Source: Alphaproteobacteria bacterium | Lineage (GTDB): Bacteria; Pseudomonadota; Alphaproteobacteria; Rhizobiales; Rhizobiaceae | NCBI GenBank assembly: GCA_030428345.1 | Contig: JAUIBM010000019.1 | Coordinates: 1-14,517, forward strand | Reading direction: 5' to 3' | Length of the DNA stretch: 14,517 bases | Shown: positions 1-6,709 of the stretch, one piece after another | Layout of the letters: every line of letters starts with the position of its first letter | How positions within the stretch are numbered: the stretch's first letter is position 1 | The notes under the pieces: generated by a model | What the model saw: only the letters and a program-made list of their open reading frames with translations | Database searches by the model: none | What the model was told of the DNA's origin: nothing | Made by a program: the position numbers and the translations under genes

Positions 1-82
1 CCTTCCAGTCGACCTGAACGCCATCGCGGGCGACCCATTTGTTGACGCGGTCCCAATCGACCGTGTTCGGCTTGTCGTTCAT
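1..82 (-). CDS. Unidentified protein, N-terminal fragment (runs off window)
   Basis: Reading leftwards from an ATG at 82, an open frame of 27 codons runs off the left edge. It begins MNDKPNTVDWDRVNKW and continues with ARDGVQVDWK. A good ribosome binding site (AGAGGAG) lies about 8 bases before the ATG, which supports a real start. It sits 76 bases after the end of dctM on the same strand, so it is probably the next gene of the TRAP/CoA-ligase operon. The visible residues carry no motif I can assign; the start somewhat resembles phosphotransferase-like proteins found in acyl-CoA operons, but this is a guess. The start is fairly sure, the function unknown. Confidence 0.6.
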   Translation of the reverse strand, partial: MNDKPNTVDWDRVNKWVARDGVQVDWK

Positions 83-158
83 GCGAAGCAACTCCTCTTG
101 AAGGTTCCGGTGCACGCGGCGCACGGAGCCCTCGCCCCGCGTCGCCCGGCACGGCGCA

Positions 159-1472
159 TCAGCGCGGCAGGTGGAAATAATCGACCAGGAAAAGCGAGAC
201 CGCCGGCAGGGCGATGATGATGCCGAGGCGAATGATGTCGGCAATGATGAAGGGGGTGACGCCGGAATAGATCGTCCCGATCTTCGTGTTCGGCATCATC
301 GCCTTGATGACGAAGACATTCATGCCGATGGGCGGCGTGATCATACCGATCTCGATGACCATGACCATGATCACGCCCCACCAGATTGGATCGTAGCCAT
401 ATTCCAGGATCAGCGGGAAGACGAACGGCATGGTGATCACCATCGAGGAAATGGTGTCGAAGATCGCGCCGAGGATGAGATACATCACCATCAGCAGCAG
501 CACGATCCAGATGCCCGGCAGGCCGGTGTCGCGAATGCCCTCGACCATCATTTCCGGCAGGCCCGACACCGTGACGGCATAGGTGAAGATCGAAGCGCCG
601 ATCACCATCAGGTAGATCATCGACGTGGTGCTGGCCGTGTCGCGCAGCGCCACCCAGAAGCGCCTCATGTCGAGCCGCCCGCGCAGCAATGCGATCAGAA
701 ACGCCATGAAAGCGCCGACAGCGGCGGATTCATTCACCGAGAAGATGCCGCCGTAAATGCCGCCAGTCACGCAGACCATCAGCAGCAGCGCCGCCCAGCC
801 CTCGCGAAACGCCGACAAGGTGTCGCGCCATTGCGAGCGCGCGCCGGCCGGCCCCTCGGCCGGATTGCGGCGCACGACGATGGTGATGGCGAGGATGTGC
901 AGCGCCACCGCCAGGATCGCCGGCACCAGCGCGGCGACGAACAGCGTCTTGACGAATTGCTCCGCCAGAACGGCGTAGAGCACGAAGATGATCGACGGCG
1001 GGATCAGCATGCCCAGCGTGCCGCCGGCGGCGACCGAACCAGTCGCCAGCCTTTCGGAATAGTTGCGGTCCAGCATTTCGGGGATGGCGACGCGCGCCAT
1101 GGTCGTCGCCGTGGCGATGGAGGAGCCGCACACCGCGCCGAAACCGGCGCAGCCGCCGATCGTCGCCATGGCCAGCCCTCCGCGCACATGCCCCATCAGG
1201 CTGTTGGCGATCCTGTAGAGGTCGCCCGACAAGCCGCCCACCGTCGCGAAGGCGCCCATCAGCAGGAAAAGAGGAATGATCGACAGTTCCGAACTCGAGA
1301 CCTTGCTGACGGTTTCGGTGCCGAACAGCGTGAGCGCGGCCGGCAGCGATCCGCGTATGACGCTGAAGGTGAGGACGCCCGAAATCCCCATGGCGACCCC
1401 GATCGGGACCTGCAGGAAAATCATGGCGAGCATGCCCGCGATGCCGAGAAGGCCGATGATATAGGGATCCAT
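159..1472 (-). CDS. dctM: TRAP transporter large permease, DctM family
   Basis: The large membrane subunit of a tripartite (TRAP) transporter, which moves a substrate delivered by the periplasmic DctP protein across the inner membrane using an ion gradient. The 437-residue product is hydrophobic almost throughout, with roughly a dozen membrane segments, and has the usual DctM length. Family signatures are visible: GTLGMLIPPSI at about residues 151-161 and ITPPIGMNVFV at about 378-388. Two starts are possible, in the context ATGATCATG. The first (1478) overlaps the dctQ stop as ATGA but has the AAGGGG ribosome site only one base away. The second (1472, beginning MDPYIIG) has seven bases of spacing and is preferred. 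It lies directly downstream of dctQ and dctP. The substrate is not readable from this subunit. Confidence 0.93.
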   Translation of the reverse strand: MDPYIIGLLGIAGMLAMIFLQVPIGVAMGISGVLTFSVIRGSLPAALTLFGTETVSKVSSSELSIIPLFLLMGAFATVGGLSGDLYRIANSLMGHVRGGLAMATIGGCAGFGAVCGSSIATATTMARVAIPEMLDRNYSERLATGSVAAGGTLGMLIPPSIIFVLYAVLAEQFVKTLFVAALVPAILAVALHILAITIVVRRNPAEGPAGARSQWRDTLSAFREGWAALLLMVCVTGGIYGGIFSVNESAAVGAFMAFLIALLRGRLDMRRFWVALRDTASTTSMIYLMVIGASIFTYAVTVSGLPEMMVEGIRDTGLPGIWIVLLLMVMYLILGAIFDTISSMVITMPFVFPLILEYGYDPIWWGVIMVMVIEIGMITPPIGMNVFVIKAMMPNTKIGTIYSGVTPFIIADIIRLGIIIALPAVSLFLVDYFHLPR

Positions 1473-1474
1473 GA

Positions 1475-1975
1475 TCATGCCCCTTCGGATTCGGCGACGC
1501 GACCGAGCGCTTCGGAAACAACGACAAAAAGCTGCGCCGGCACGCAGATCCAGAACAGCACCGCCGACGCCCACCACCAGGGGCCGATCGGCAGCCCCAA
1601 CACCATGGAGTATTCGGCGCTTGCGGTGATCTTCATCGCATGCAGCGTCAGGAACCAGGCGATGCAGGTGAACATGAAGCCGGTCGCAATCGCGGCGATA
1701 ACCCGCATGGCCCGGTCGAGCCGCGGACCGATCACCGAACGGATCAGCGTCACCTTGATCTGGCGCCGCTCAAGCAGCCCCGCCGGAAAGCAGGCCGAGA
1801 CGACCACGATCATCAGCAGCGAGCCGATGTCATTGGCGCCGCGCAGGGGGCGGCCCGTCAGTTCGCGAATGGCGATATCGATCACCGACAGGCCGGCGAC
1901 GAGCAGAAGGCAAAGGACGCCGAGCACGGCGGTGACGCGCAACGCCCTGCCAAGAACATGTTCCAGTCGGTCCAC
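1475..1975 (-). CDS. dctQ: TRAP transporter small permease, DctQ family
   Basis: The small membrane subunit of the TRAP transporter, which pairs with DctM. The 166-residue product has four hydrophobic segments (about residues 14-33, 47-64, 88-110 and 130-152). It carries the DctQ-type stretch of a charged or polar RELTGRPLRGANDIG loop after the first helix, and LLERRQIKVTLI after the second. Its start is GTG at 1975, preceded by GGAGAG three to five bases upstream; no in-frame ATG fits the first helix. The stop touches the first possible start of dctM, so the two are likely translationally coupled. A 55-base gap with a strong hairpin separates it from dctP. The length and layout are normal for the family. 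Confidence 0.9.
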   Translation of the reverse strand: MDRLEHVLGRALRVTAVLGVLCLLLVAGLSVIDIAIRELTGRPLRGANDIGSLLMIVVVSACFPAGLLERRQIKVTLIRSVIGPRLDRAMRVIAAIATGFMFTCIAWFLTLHAMKITASAEYSMVLGLPIGPWWWASAVLFWICVPAQLFVVVSEALGRVAESEGA

Positions 1976-1997
1976 CGGCTCTCTCCGTTAAGGCAAG

Positions 1998-2020
1998 ACC
2001 CCGCGGCGACGCCGCGGGGT
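1998..2020 (-). terminator. Intercistronic GC-rich hairpin between dctP and dctQ
   Basis: A perfect 10-base-pair stem (ACCCCGCGGC paired with GCCGCGGGGT) with a three-base loop begins 10 bases after the dctP stop. On the transcribed strand it is followed by CTTGCCTTAACGG, which is not a U-run, so it is not a classic full terminator. A partial terminator or a 3' stabiliser, giving more binding-protein mRNA than permease mRNA, is the likely role (inference from other transport operons). Confidence 0.55.
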
Positions 2021-2030
2021 TGAGGCGGCC

Positions 2031-3029
2031 TCAGCGCTTGCGGATGTCCTGAAGCTTGGCGCGATAGGCGTCGATCAAGCCCGGCGAAGCGGATTCGGCG
2101 ACCATGTCGACCACCGGCTTGACCGCCGCGTCGATCTTGGCGCGATCCTCCTCGCTCGGGATGACGACCGTATTGGCCGGATCGGCTTCCCAGGCATCGA
2201 GATTGGCCTTCAGCGCCTTGGAGTAGGAATCCAGGTGCTTGTCGATGACGACCTGCCGGCTTTCCAGAAGGTTCGCCTTCACCTTTTCGGGAAGCGCCTC
2301 GTAAACCGACTTGTTCATGACGATGGTGAAGACCAGCACGCCCAGATCGGCGACGTAATGGTTCTTGGCGACATCGGTCACGCGGAAGGTCTTGGCGACC
2401 GAAGCGTCGGCGACGGCCCCGTCGATCAGACCGCGATCGATGTTTTCCGCCATCTCCAGGGCGGACATGGACTGCGGCACGCCGCCCAGCGCCTCGATGA
2501 CGGCGGTCTGGATCTTGCCGGCGACGCGGAATTTCTTGTCGCGGATATCCTCGAACTTGGCGACCGGCGGCTTGGTGTGAAGCATGTACGCGCCGGAGGT
2601 ATAGACGGCGACGACATGGAAGTCCTCATAGCCGCGCAGCTTCCCCTCCTCATAGAGTTCCTTGACGGCGTAGGATCCCTCGCGCGGCGTCGCGGCAAAA
2701 CCCGGAAGCTCGAAGATGTCGTAATCGGGGAAGACGCCCGGCGTATAGGAAGGAACGGTGAGCGTCATGTCCGCAACGCCGTTCGCCACCAGATCGAGCT
2801 GGGTCAGCGGATTTCTGCCGAGCGTACCGCCGGCGAAAAGCTTGATCGAGACATCGTCCGCCTTGGACTGTTCATTGAACCAGTCGATCCAGGGCTGGTA
2901 GACGTCCCTGACGGTCGGCGAGGCCGCCGGCACGAACACGGCGAAGCTCAGTTCCTTGGCGAACGCGCTCGACGCGCTCAGGGCGCAAGCGGCGACCACC
3001 GCCGCCTTGACAAAATTCCTGTAGAGCAT
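2031..3029 (-). CDS. dctP: TRAP transporter substrate-binding protein, DctP family
   Basis: The periplasmic binding protein of the TRAP system. The 332-residue product starts with a Sec signal peptide (positive MLYRNFVK, hydrophobic core, likely cleavage after SAFA at residue 24). The mature part has the DctP pattern. This includes KKFRVAG near residue 165, where Arg168 matches the conserved arginine that usually salt-bridges a substrate carboxylate, and then PQSMSALEMAENIDRGLIDG at about 185-204, corresponding to the family's selection helix and its following segment. The arginine suggests an organic acid ligand, but the identity is open. The gene lies 33 bases after the CoA ligase gene and has the strongest ribosome site in the window, consistent with high expression. 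The ATG at 3029 gives a proper signal peptide. Confidence 0.94.
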   Translation of the reverse strand: MLYRNFVKAAVVAACALSASSAFAKELSFAVFVPAASPTVRDVYQPWIDWFNEQSKADDVSIKLFAGGTLGRNPLTQLDLVANGVADMTLTVPSYTPGVFPDYDIFELPGFAATPREGSYAVKELYEEGKLRGYEDFHVVAVYTSGAYMLHTKPPVAKFEDIRDKKFRVAGKIQTAVIEALGGVPQSMSALEMAENIDRGLIDGAVADASVAKTFRVTDVAKNHYVADLGVLVFTIVMNKSVYEALPEKVKANLLESRQVVIDKHLDSYSKALKANLDAWEADPANTVVIPSEEDRAKIDAAVKPVVDMVAESASPGLIDAYRAKLQDIRKR

Positions 3030-3037
3030 TCCATTCT

Positions 3038-3043
3038 CCTCCT
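3038..3043 (-). promoter_or_regulatory. Strong ribosome binding site of dctP
   Basis: On the minus strand the sequence AAGAGGAGGAG includes a full AGGAGG, eight bases before the dctP ATG. This fixes the start at 3029 and is clearly stronger than the sites of neighbouring genes, several of which start with GTG. Confidence 0.75.
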
Positions 3044-3062
3044 CTTGATGCCTTTGGTTGGT

Positions 3063-4775
3063 TTATCTGCCTGTGGCCCGCATCGCCGGGGCGGCGGACG
3101 CGTCCGATTCCGCGAGCTGTCTTTCAAGCGCCTTGCGGTCCAGCTTCTGCAACGGCGTGCGCGGCAATGCCTGGCTGATCTCCAGACGCTCGGGCCATTT
3201 AAAGCGGGCAAGGCCACGCTCGTCGCAAAAGGCGATGACGCTCGCCAGATCGATTTCCCGCCCCGGCTGCGGCACAACGAACACGCAGACCCGCTCACCC
3301 ATGGTCTGGTCGGCGTAGGACGCCACCGCCACCTCTCGAATGCCCGGGAGCGCGGCCAGGAAATTGTCGAGTTCGACCGGGGAGATCTTCATGCCGCCGC
3401 GCACGATAAGCTCACGCGCCCTGGCGTGAAACCGGATCAGGCTGCCGCATTCGGAGATTTCGAACAGATCGGCCGTCGCAAAGAAGCCTTCGGCGTCGAA
3501 CTTGCGGCGATCAAAGCCCTCGCGCGAATAATAGCCGGGCATCATTGCCGGTCCGCGAATCATCATCTCGCCGATTTCGCCGGGCGCCGTCACCGGTTGC
3601 CCGCTCACTGGGTCGACCAGCTTGAAGGTGCCGCCATTGGCGGTCAGCCTGCCCTGCCCCTCGGGCCAGTTCACGTCGCCGTCGCGCGGGAAGAAGCGCG
3701 CGCGCTGACGCGGATCGGCGACCCGCTCCTGGGAGGAGCACATCTGCGCCCCCTCGTTGGAGCCGAAGAAATTCAGCACCTCGATGTCGAAGACCTCGCG
3801 GAAGAACACGAATGTTTCGGGGTCGGGCGGGGCGGAACCCGTGCCGATCGCAGCGAGGCGATGCAGGGCCGGGCGCAGCGCCTCGTCATGCGAGCGTTCG
3901 CGCAGATAGGTCAGCACGGTGGGAGCGACCATCGTGTAGGTCACGTCTTCGCCGGTCAGCTGCTCGACGAAGATGTCCAGCGAGAAGGGGTGGTGCATGA
4001 TCAACGCGCCGCAGGTGCGCATCCAGCACATCATCAATCCGCCGACGGCCGCCGCATTGACGAAGGGGAATGGCGCGAGAATGTTCGCGCCGTCCGGCAG
4101 GCCGAGAATGCGCCATGCGCCAAGGCTGCTCGCCATCATGTTGTTGTGGGTCTTGGGCACCGCCTTGGGGGCGCCCTCCGTTCCCGATGTCCAGAAGACG
4201 GCGAACAGATCGTCGGCGCTGGCGCGATGGGCCGGAGCGACGGTGCGACAAACGCTATCGTCGAGGCGCACGACGCCCGCCGGCAGGCTCGAGCCGAGGC
4301 CGAGACGGAGAACCCCGGACGGGAGCGCGTCGAGGCGCTCGGCATAGAACGGCTTGCCGGAGACCTCGCCGACCGAGACATAGGCGTCGAAATCGACCAA
4401 TCCGGCCGAGGCCTTCAGTTCCGATGAGCGATAGGCCAGGGCAATGGGCGAAAGCACGGCGCCGATCCGGGCGACCGCGAGATAGATCAGCACCAGTTCC
4501 GCGATATTGGGCAATTGGGTTGCGATCAGACTTCCTGGACCCAGCCCCTGCGCCCGCAGCGCCTCGGCGAACTGGTCCACCGCCTCGGCCATCTGGCCAT
4601 AGGTCATGCGGCGGGGCTCGCCCTCATGCAGTTGCGGGCGATTGGGCGCATCGATGAGACCGATACGATCGGGTACGCGCGCCGCAGTCGCCGCGAACAT
4701 TTCATGGATGGTCGTGTCGCCCCAATGGCCTTCCGCCCGGTGGCGCTCCGCTTCTGCCGGATCGAAAAGGCTCAC
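3063..4775 (-). CDS. AMP-forming acyl-CoA ligase (cyclohexanecarboxylate/aryl-acid-like)
   Basis: A 570-residue member of the adenylate-forming (ANL) superfamily, expected to activate a carboxylic acid through an acyl-AMP and then form the CoA thioester. Core motifs are present. TSGTEGAPKAVPKTH is the phosphate-binding loop (residues 196-210), FFGSNEG is the A5-type motif (336-342), Asp436 in FFATADLFEI would bind the ribose, RARELIVRGGMKISPVELD (452-470) is the hinge, and Lys544 in TPLQKLDR is the adenylation lysine. Overall it resembles AliA/EntE-like ligases for cyclic or aromatic acids more than long-chain fatty acid ligases (judgement from memory). The start is GTG at 4775, overlapping the stop of the upstream gene as GTGA, with GGGAG eight bases upstream. 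The frame stays open to 4904 but that extension is arginine-rich antisense-like sequence and is rejected. The TRAP genes follow, so the ligase may act on the imported acid. Confidence 0.9.
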   Translation of the reverse strand: MSLFDPAEAERHRAEGHWGDTTIHEMFAATAARVPDRIGLIDAPNRPQLHEGEPRRMTYGQMAEAVDQFAEALRAQGLGPGSLIATQLPNIAELVLIYLAVARIGAVLSPIALAYRSSELKASAGLVDFDAYVSVGEVSGKPFYAERLDALPSGVLRLGLGSSLPAGVVRLDDSVCRTVAPAHRASADDLFAVFWTSGTEGAPKAVPKTHNNMMASSLGAWRILGLPDGANILAPFPFVNAAAVGGLMMCWMRTCGALIMHHPFSLDIFVEQLTGEDVTYTMVAPTVLTYLRERSHDEALRPALHRLAAIGTGSAPPDPETFVFFREVFDIEVLNFFGSNEGAQMCSSQERVADPRQRARFFPRDGDVNWPEGQGRLTANGGTFKLVDPVSGQPVTAPGEIGEMMIRGPAMMPGYYSREGFDRRKFDAEGFFATADLFEISECGSLIRFHARARELIVRGGMKISPVELDNFLAALPGIREVAVASYADQTMGERVCVFVVPQPGREIDLASVIAFCDERGLARFKWPERLEISQALPRTPLQKLDRKALERQLAESDASAAPAMRATGR

Positions 4776-5734
4776 GCGCAGATCTCCCGCATTCTCGCCC
4801 TCGCCGCTTCGTATTCGCTGGCGAACCGGGCGACGATGGCCGCCGCCGGTTCGACGCGCTCGACGCGCCCGACGCCCTGGCCGGCGCCCCAAATGCCCTT
4901 CCATGGCTTGATTTCCTGGTCCTTCAGGCCGGTGAAGTTCATCTTCGCGACCTTGAACTCAAGCTCGCTCGGATCCAGTCCCTGCCGGACCATGGACGGC
5001 TTGAGCATGCTGGCCCGCGCACCAGTGAAGGCCCGCGTCACCATCAGGTCGGAAGCGTCGCTTTCCACCACCATCCGGCGGTAGTCGCTTTCGGCCATGC
5101 CCTCCTCCGCCGCGATGAACGACGTGCCGAGATAGGCGAAATCGGCGCTCAGCGCGCGGGCGGCCAGGATGCCCTCGCCCGAGCAGATGCCGCCGCCCAG
5201 CACGATATAGCCGTCGAAGAAACGCCGGACGCGTTCGACGAACACCATGGGGCTGAGTTCGCCGGTGTGCCCGCCGGCGCCGGAACACACGAGAACCAGG
5301 CCGTCGACCCCGGCCTCCGCCGCCTTGCGGGCGAGGCCTTCTGAAATCACATCGGCGAAAACCAGTCCGCCATATCCGTGAACCGTGGGAATCACCGGCT
5401 TCGGGCTGCCGAGCGCGGTGATGACAATGGGCGGGCGATGCTCGGCTACCTGCTCCAGATCGCCGGGCAGGCGCGCATTGGTGGAATGGGTCACGACATT
5501 GAGCGCCCAGGGCGCCACCGGCCAATCGTTCGACGAGGGCTCGGAAAGACCCGCGTTCACGCGGCCCATCCAGCCGCCCAATTCCTCGCTGGTGCGCAGA
5601 TTGGGGGCGGGAAAGGACCCCACGATGCCGGCGCGGCTGGTCGCAATCACCAGTTCCGGCGTCGAGATCAGGAACATGGGCGCGGCGAATGCCGGCGTCC
5701 GCAACCGGGTAAGTCTGTCATGCACGTTGGTCAC
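4772..5734 (-). CDS. Nitronate monooxygenase-like FMN protein (NMO/2-nitropropane dioxygenase family)
   Basis: A 320-residue TIM-barrel flavoprotein of the nitronate monooxygenase family. It shows the N-terminal PAFAAPMFLISTPELVIATSRAG pattern split over residues 14-36, the family hallmark AGGHTG at 153-158 including the conserved His, GGGI at about 180-183, and AYLGTSF at 200-206, which together form the FMN phosphate site. Known members oxidise alkyl nitronates, but many are annotated by homology only, and this one sits in a CoA/TRAP operon with no sign of nitro-compound metabolism. A different oxidation or enoyl-reductase-like role is possible. It begins at GTG 5734, overlapping the hydrolase stop as GTGA, and its own stop overlaps the ligase start in the same way. 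No usable in-frame ATG exists before residue 20. Confidence 0.88.
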   Translation of the reverse strand: MTNVHDRLTRLRTPAFAAPMFLISTPELVIATSRAGIVGSFPAPNLRTSEELGGWMGRVNAGLSEPSSNDWPVAPWALNVVTHSTNARLPGDLEQVAEHRPPIVITALGSPKPVIPTVHGYGGLVFADVISEGLARKAAEAGVDGLVLVCSGAGGHTGELSPMVFVERVRRFFDGYIVLGGGICSGEGILAARALSADFAYLGTSFIAAEEGMAESDYRRMVVESDASDLMVTRAFTGARASMLKPSMVRQGLDPSELEFKVAKMNFTGLKDQEIKPWKGIWGAGQGVGRVERVEPAAAIVARFASEYEAARARMREICA

Positions 5735-6441
5735 GCGTAATTTGCCTCGCGAGATTTGCTTTCAATGAATTGCCGGACATGCGCAGCAACGATCGCCGGC
5801 GCCTCAAGCACCGGCAGGTGGCCGCAGCCCTGTATGTCGACGAAGTCCGCATGCGGCAATGCCGCGGCCATCGCCCTGGCCGCTTCCGGCGGATTGACCG
5901 CATCCTCCGCTCCGGTCATGACCAGAACCGGGCAGGAAATTGCGGAAAGCGCCGCCGTCTGATCGGGCCGGGCCGCGAGCGCCGTCTGGTGCTCGGCAAA
6001 GACGTCAAGGCCGGTTACGCGCGTCATCTCAAGGAGCTTGGCGCGCAGATCCTCGCGGCCGCGATTCGCCTCGGCAAGCATTGATTGCGCCTGCACGGCG
6101 GCGAGGGCGTCGGCGCCCTTGCGCCTGGCCCATTCCACGGCCTTCTGGCGGTTTTGCGCCGCTTGTGGCGTGTCGGCGCCGGCCGCGCCGCCGATGAGAA
6201 TCAGGCCGGCGACCCGCTCGGGTGCAAGACTTGCCGCCGCGAGCGCCAGATAAGCCCCCATCGACATGCCGCAAAGAATCGAGGGCTCGGCGAGCGAATC
6301 GGCGAGACGGGCGGCGATGGCCCGGAAATCATCAATCGGCGGAAGGTCGAACACCCGCGAGCGCCCGGGAACTTCGGCGCGCAAGGCGTCGAACACACCC
6401 GCCGTGCACATCAGGCCTGGAACACAAACCAGCGTTTCCAC
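5731..6441 (-). CDS. Alpha/beta hydrolase
   Basis: A 236-residue alpha/beta-fold hydrolase, probably the first gene of the leftward operon. The catalytic triad can be placed: nucleophile Ser60 in CGMSMGAY, acid Asp180 in MTGAEDAVNPPE, and His208 in QGCGHLPVLEAP. The N-terminal VCVPGLMCTAGVFDAL supplies the oxyanion-hole turn. There is no signal peptide, so it is cytoplasmic. The lid (about residues 90-160) is short and helical, as in 3-oxoadipate enol-lactonase or C-C hydrolase relatives, but neither can be asserted. The start is GTG at 6441 with a GAGG-rich leader. Its stop overlaps the next gene as GTGA. It probably cleaves an ester, lactone or ring-fission product of the same pathway. Confidence 0.9.
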   Translation of the reverse strand: METLVCVPGLMCTAGVFDALRAEVPGRSRVFDLPPIDDFRAIAARLADSLAEPSILCGMSMGAYLALAAASLAPERVAGLILIGGAAGADTPQAAQNRQKAVEWARRKGADALAAVQAQSMLAEANRGREDLRAKLLEMTRVTGLDVFAEHQTALAARPDQTAALSAISCPVLVMTGAEDAVNPPEAARAMAAALPHADFVDIQGCGHLPVLEAPAIVAAHVRQFIESKSREANYA

Positions 6442-6493
6442 CGCTCCCCCTCGGCGTCGACCCTCCGCGACGCCCCATCACAACGTTTTCTAG

Positions 6494-6522
6494 ACCATAA
6501 TCAGGTTTCTTCGGCACGTAAA
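6494..6522 (-). promoter_or_regulatory. Probable sigma-70 promoter of the hydrolase-ligase-TRAP operon
   Basis: On the minus strand TTTACG (6517-6522) and TATGGT (6494-6499) are separated by exactly 17 bases. Transcription would begin near 6487, leaving a leader of about 45 bases before the GTG at 6441. Direct repeats overlap or flank these elements. Found by eye. Confidence 0.45.
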
Positions 6523-6529
6523 CAGGTTT
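6502..6529. repeat. Pair of CAGGTTT direct repeats around the -35 element
   Basis: CAGGTTT occurs at 6502-6508 and 6523-6529, a 21-base (two helical turns) spacing. The surrounding bases are also alike: TCAGGTTTCTTCG and ACAGGTTTTTCG. One copy lies in the promoter spacer and the other just upstream of the -35. The 9-base form AACAGGTTT (6521-6529) recurs inverted at 8289-8297, before the HxlR-like gene. These are likely binding half-sites for a regulator. Confidence 0.45.
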
Positions 6530-6541
6530 TTCGAAATTCAA

Positions 6542-6556
6542 TTCCGCCTCGCGGAA
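6542..6556. promoter_or_regulatory. Perfect 6-3-6 palindrome, candidate IclR-type operator
   Basis: TTCCGC and GCGGAA flank CTC, forming a perfect 15-base inverted repeat centred on 6549. That is about 62 bases upstream of the inferred minus-strand transcription start, an activator-like position. Its size and TTCC/GGAA character resemble operators of IclR-family regulators, one of which is encoded at 9242-10042. Confidence 0.45.
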
Positions 6557-6599
6557 CTTGCTGCAGAGCCACATACGGCCCGTTTTGCACCGCAGCAAG
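6557..6599. repeat. Spaced 8-base inverted repeat in the divergent intergenic region
   Basis: CTTGCTGC (6557-6564) and GCAGCAAG (6592-6599) are exact reverse complements separated by 27 bases. The two could be half-sites bound by one regulator or the stem of a loop in a leader transcript. The left arm directly abuts the 6-3-6 palindrome. Confidence 0.35.
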
Positions 6600-6656
6600 G
6601 AGTTTGGGCGACGCCGCACCAGACCTTAGGTGGATTTGGTCGCGTTTCAAAACCAC

Positions 6657-6685
6657 TTGCCAAGGCTTCGCCGGTATTTTAGTCT
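6657..6685 (+). promoter_or_regulatory. Weak candidate promoter of the dioxygenase gene
   Basis: TTGCCA (6657-6662) is a fair -35 element, and TAGTCT (6680-6685) stands 17 bases on as a poor -10. The AT-rich stretch between about 6675 and 6697 marks the likely promoter area even if the exact hexamers differ. Confidence 0.25.
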
Positions 6686-6709
6686 AGATAAATATCTTGG
6701 GAGATGATC

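Noticed and set aside
171..1991. Long open frame on the plus strand opposite dctM and dctQ
   Set aside because: Its translation is dominated by His, Arg, Asp and Gln with no domain; it is a high-GC antisense shadow of two clear TRAP genes.
2235..4427. 730-codon open frame on the plus strand opposite dctP and the CoA ligase
   Set aside because: No recognisable motif and no ribosome site; the opposite strand carries well-conserved proteins throughout.
4776..4904. N-terminal extension of the CoA ligase frame
   Set aside because: The extension is arginine/glycine-rich and overlaps the flavoprotein gene; GTG at 4775 has a good ribosome site and matches the family start.
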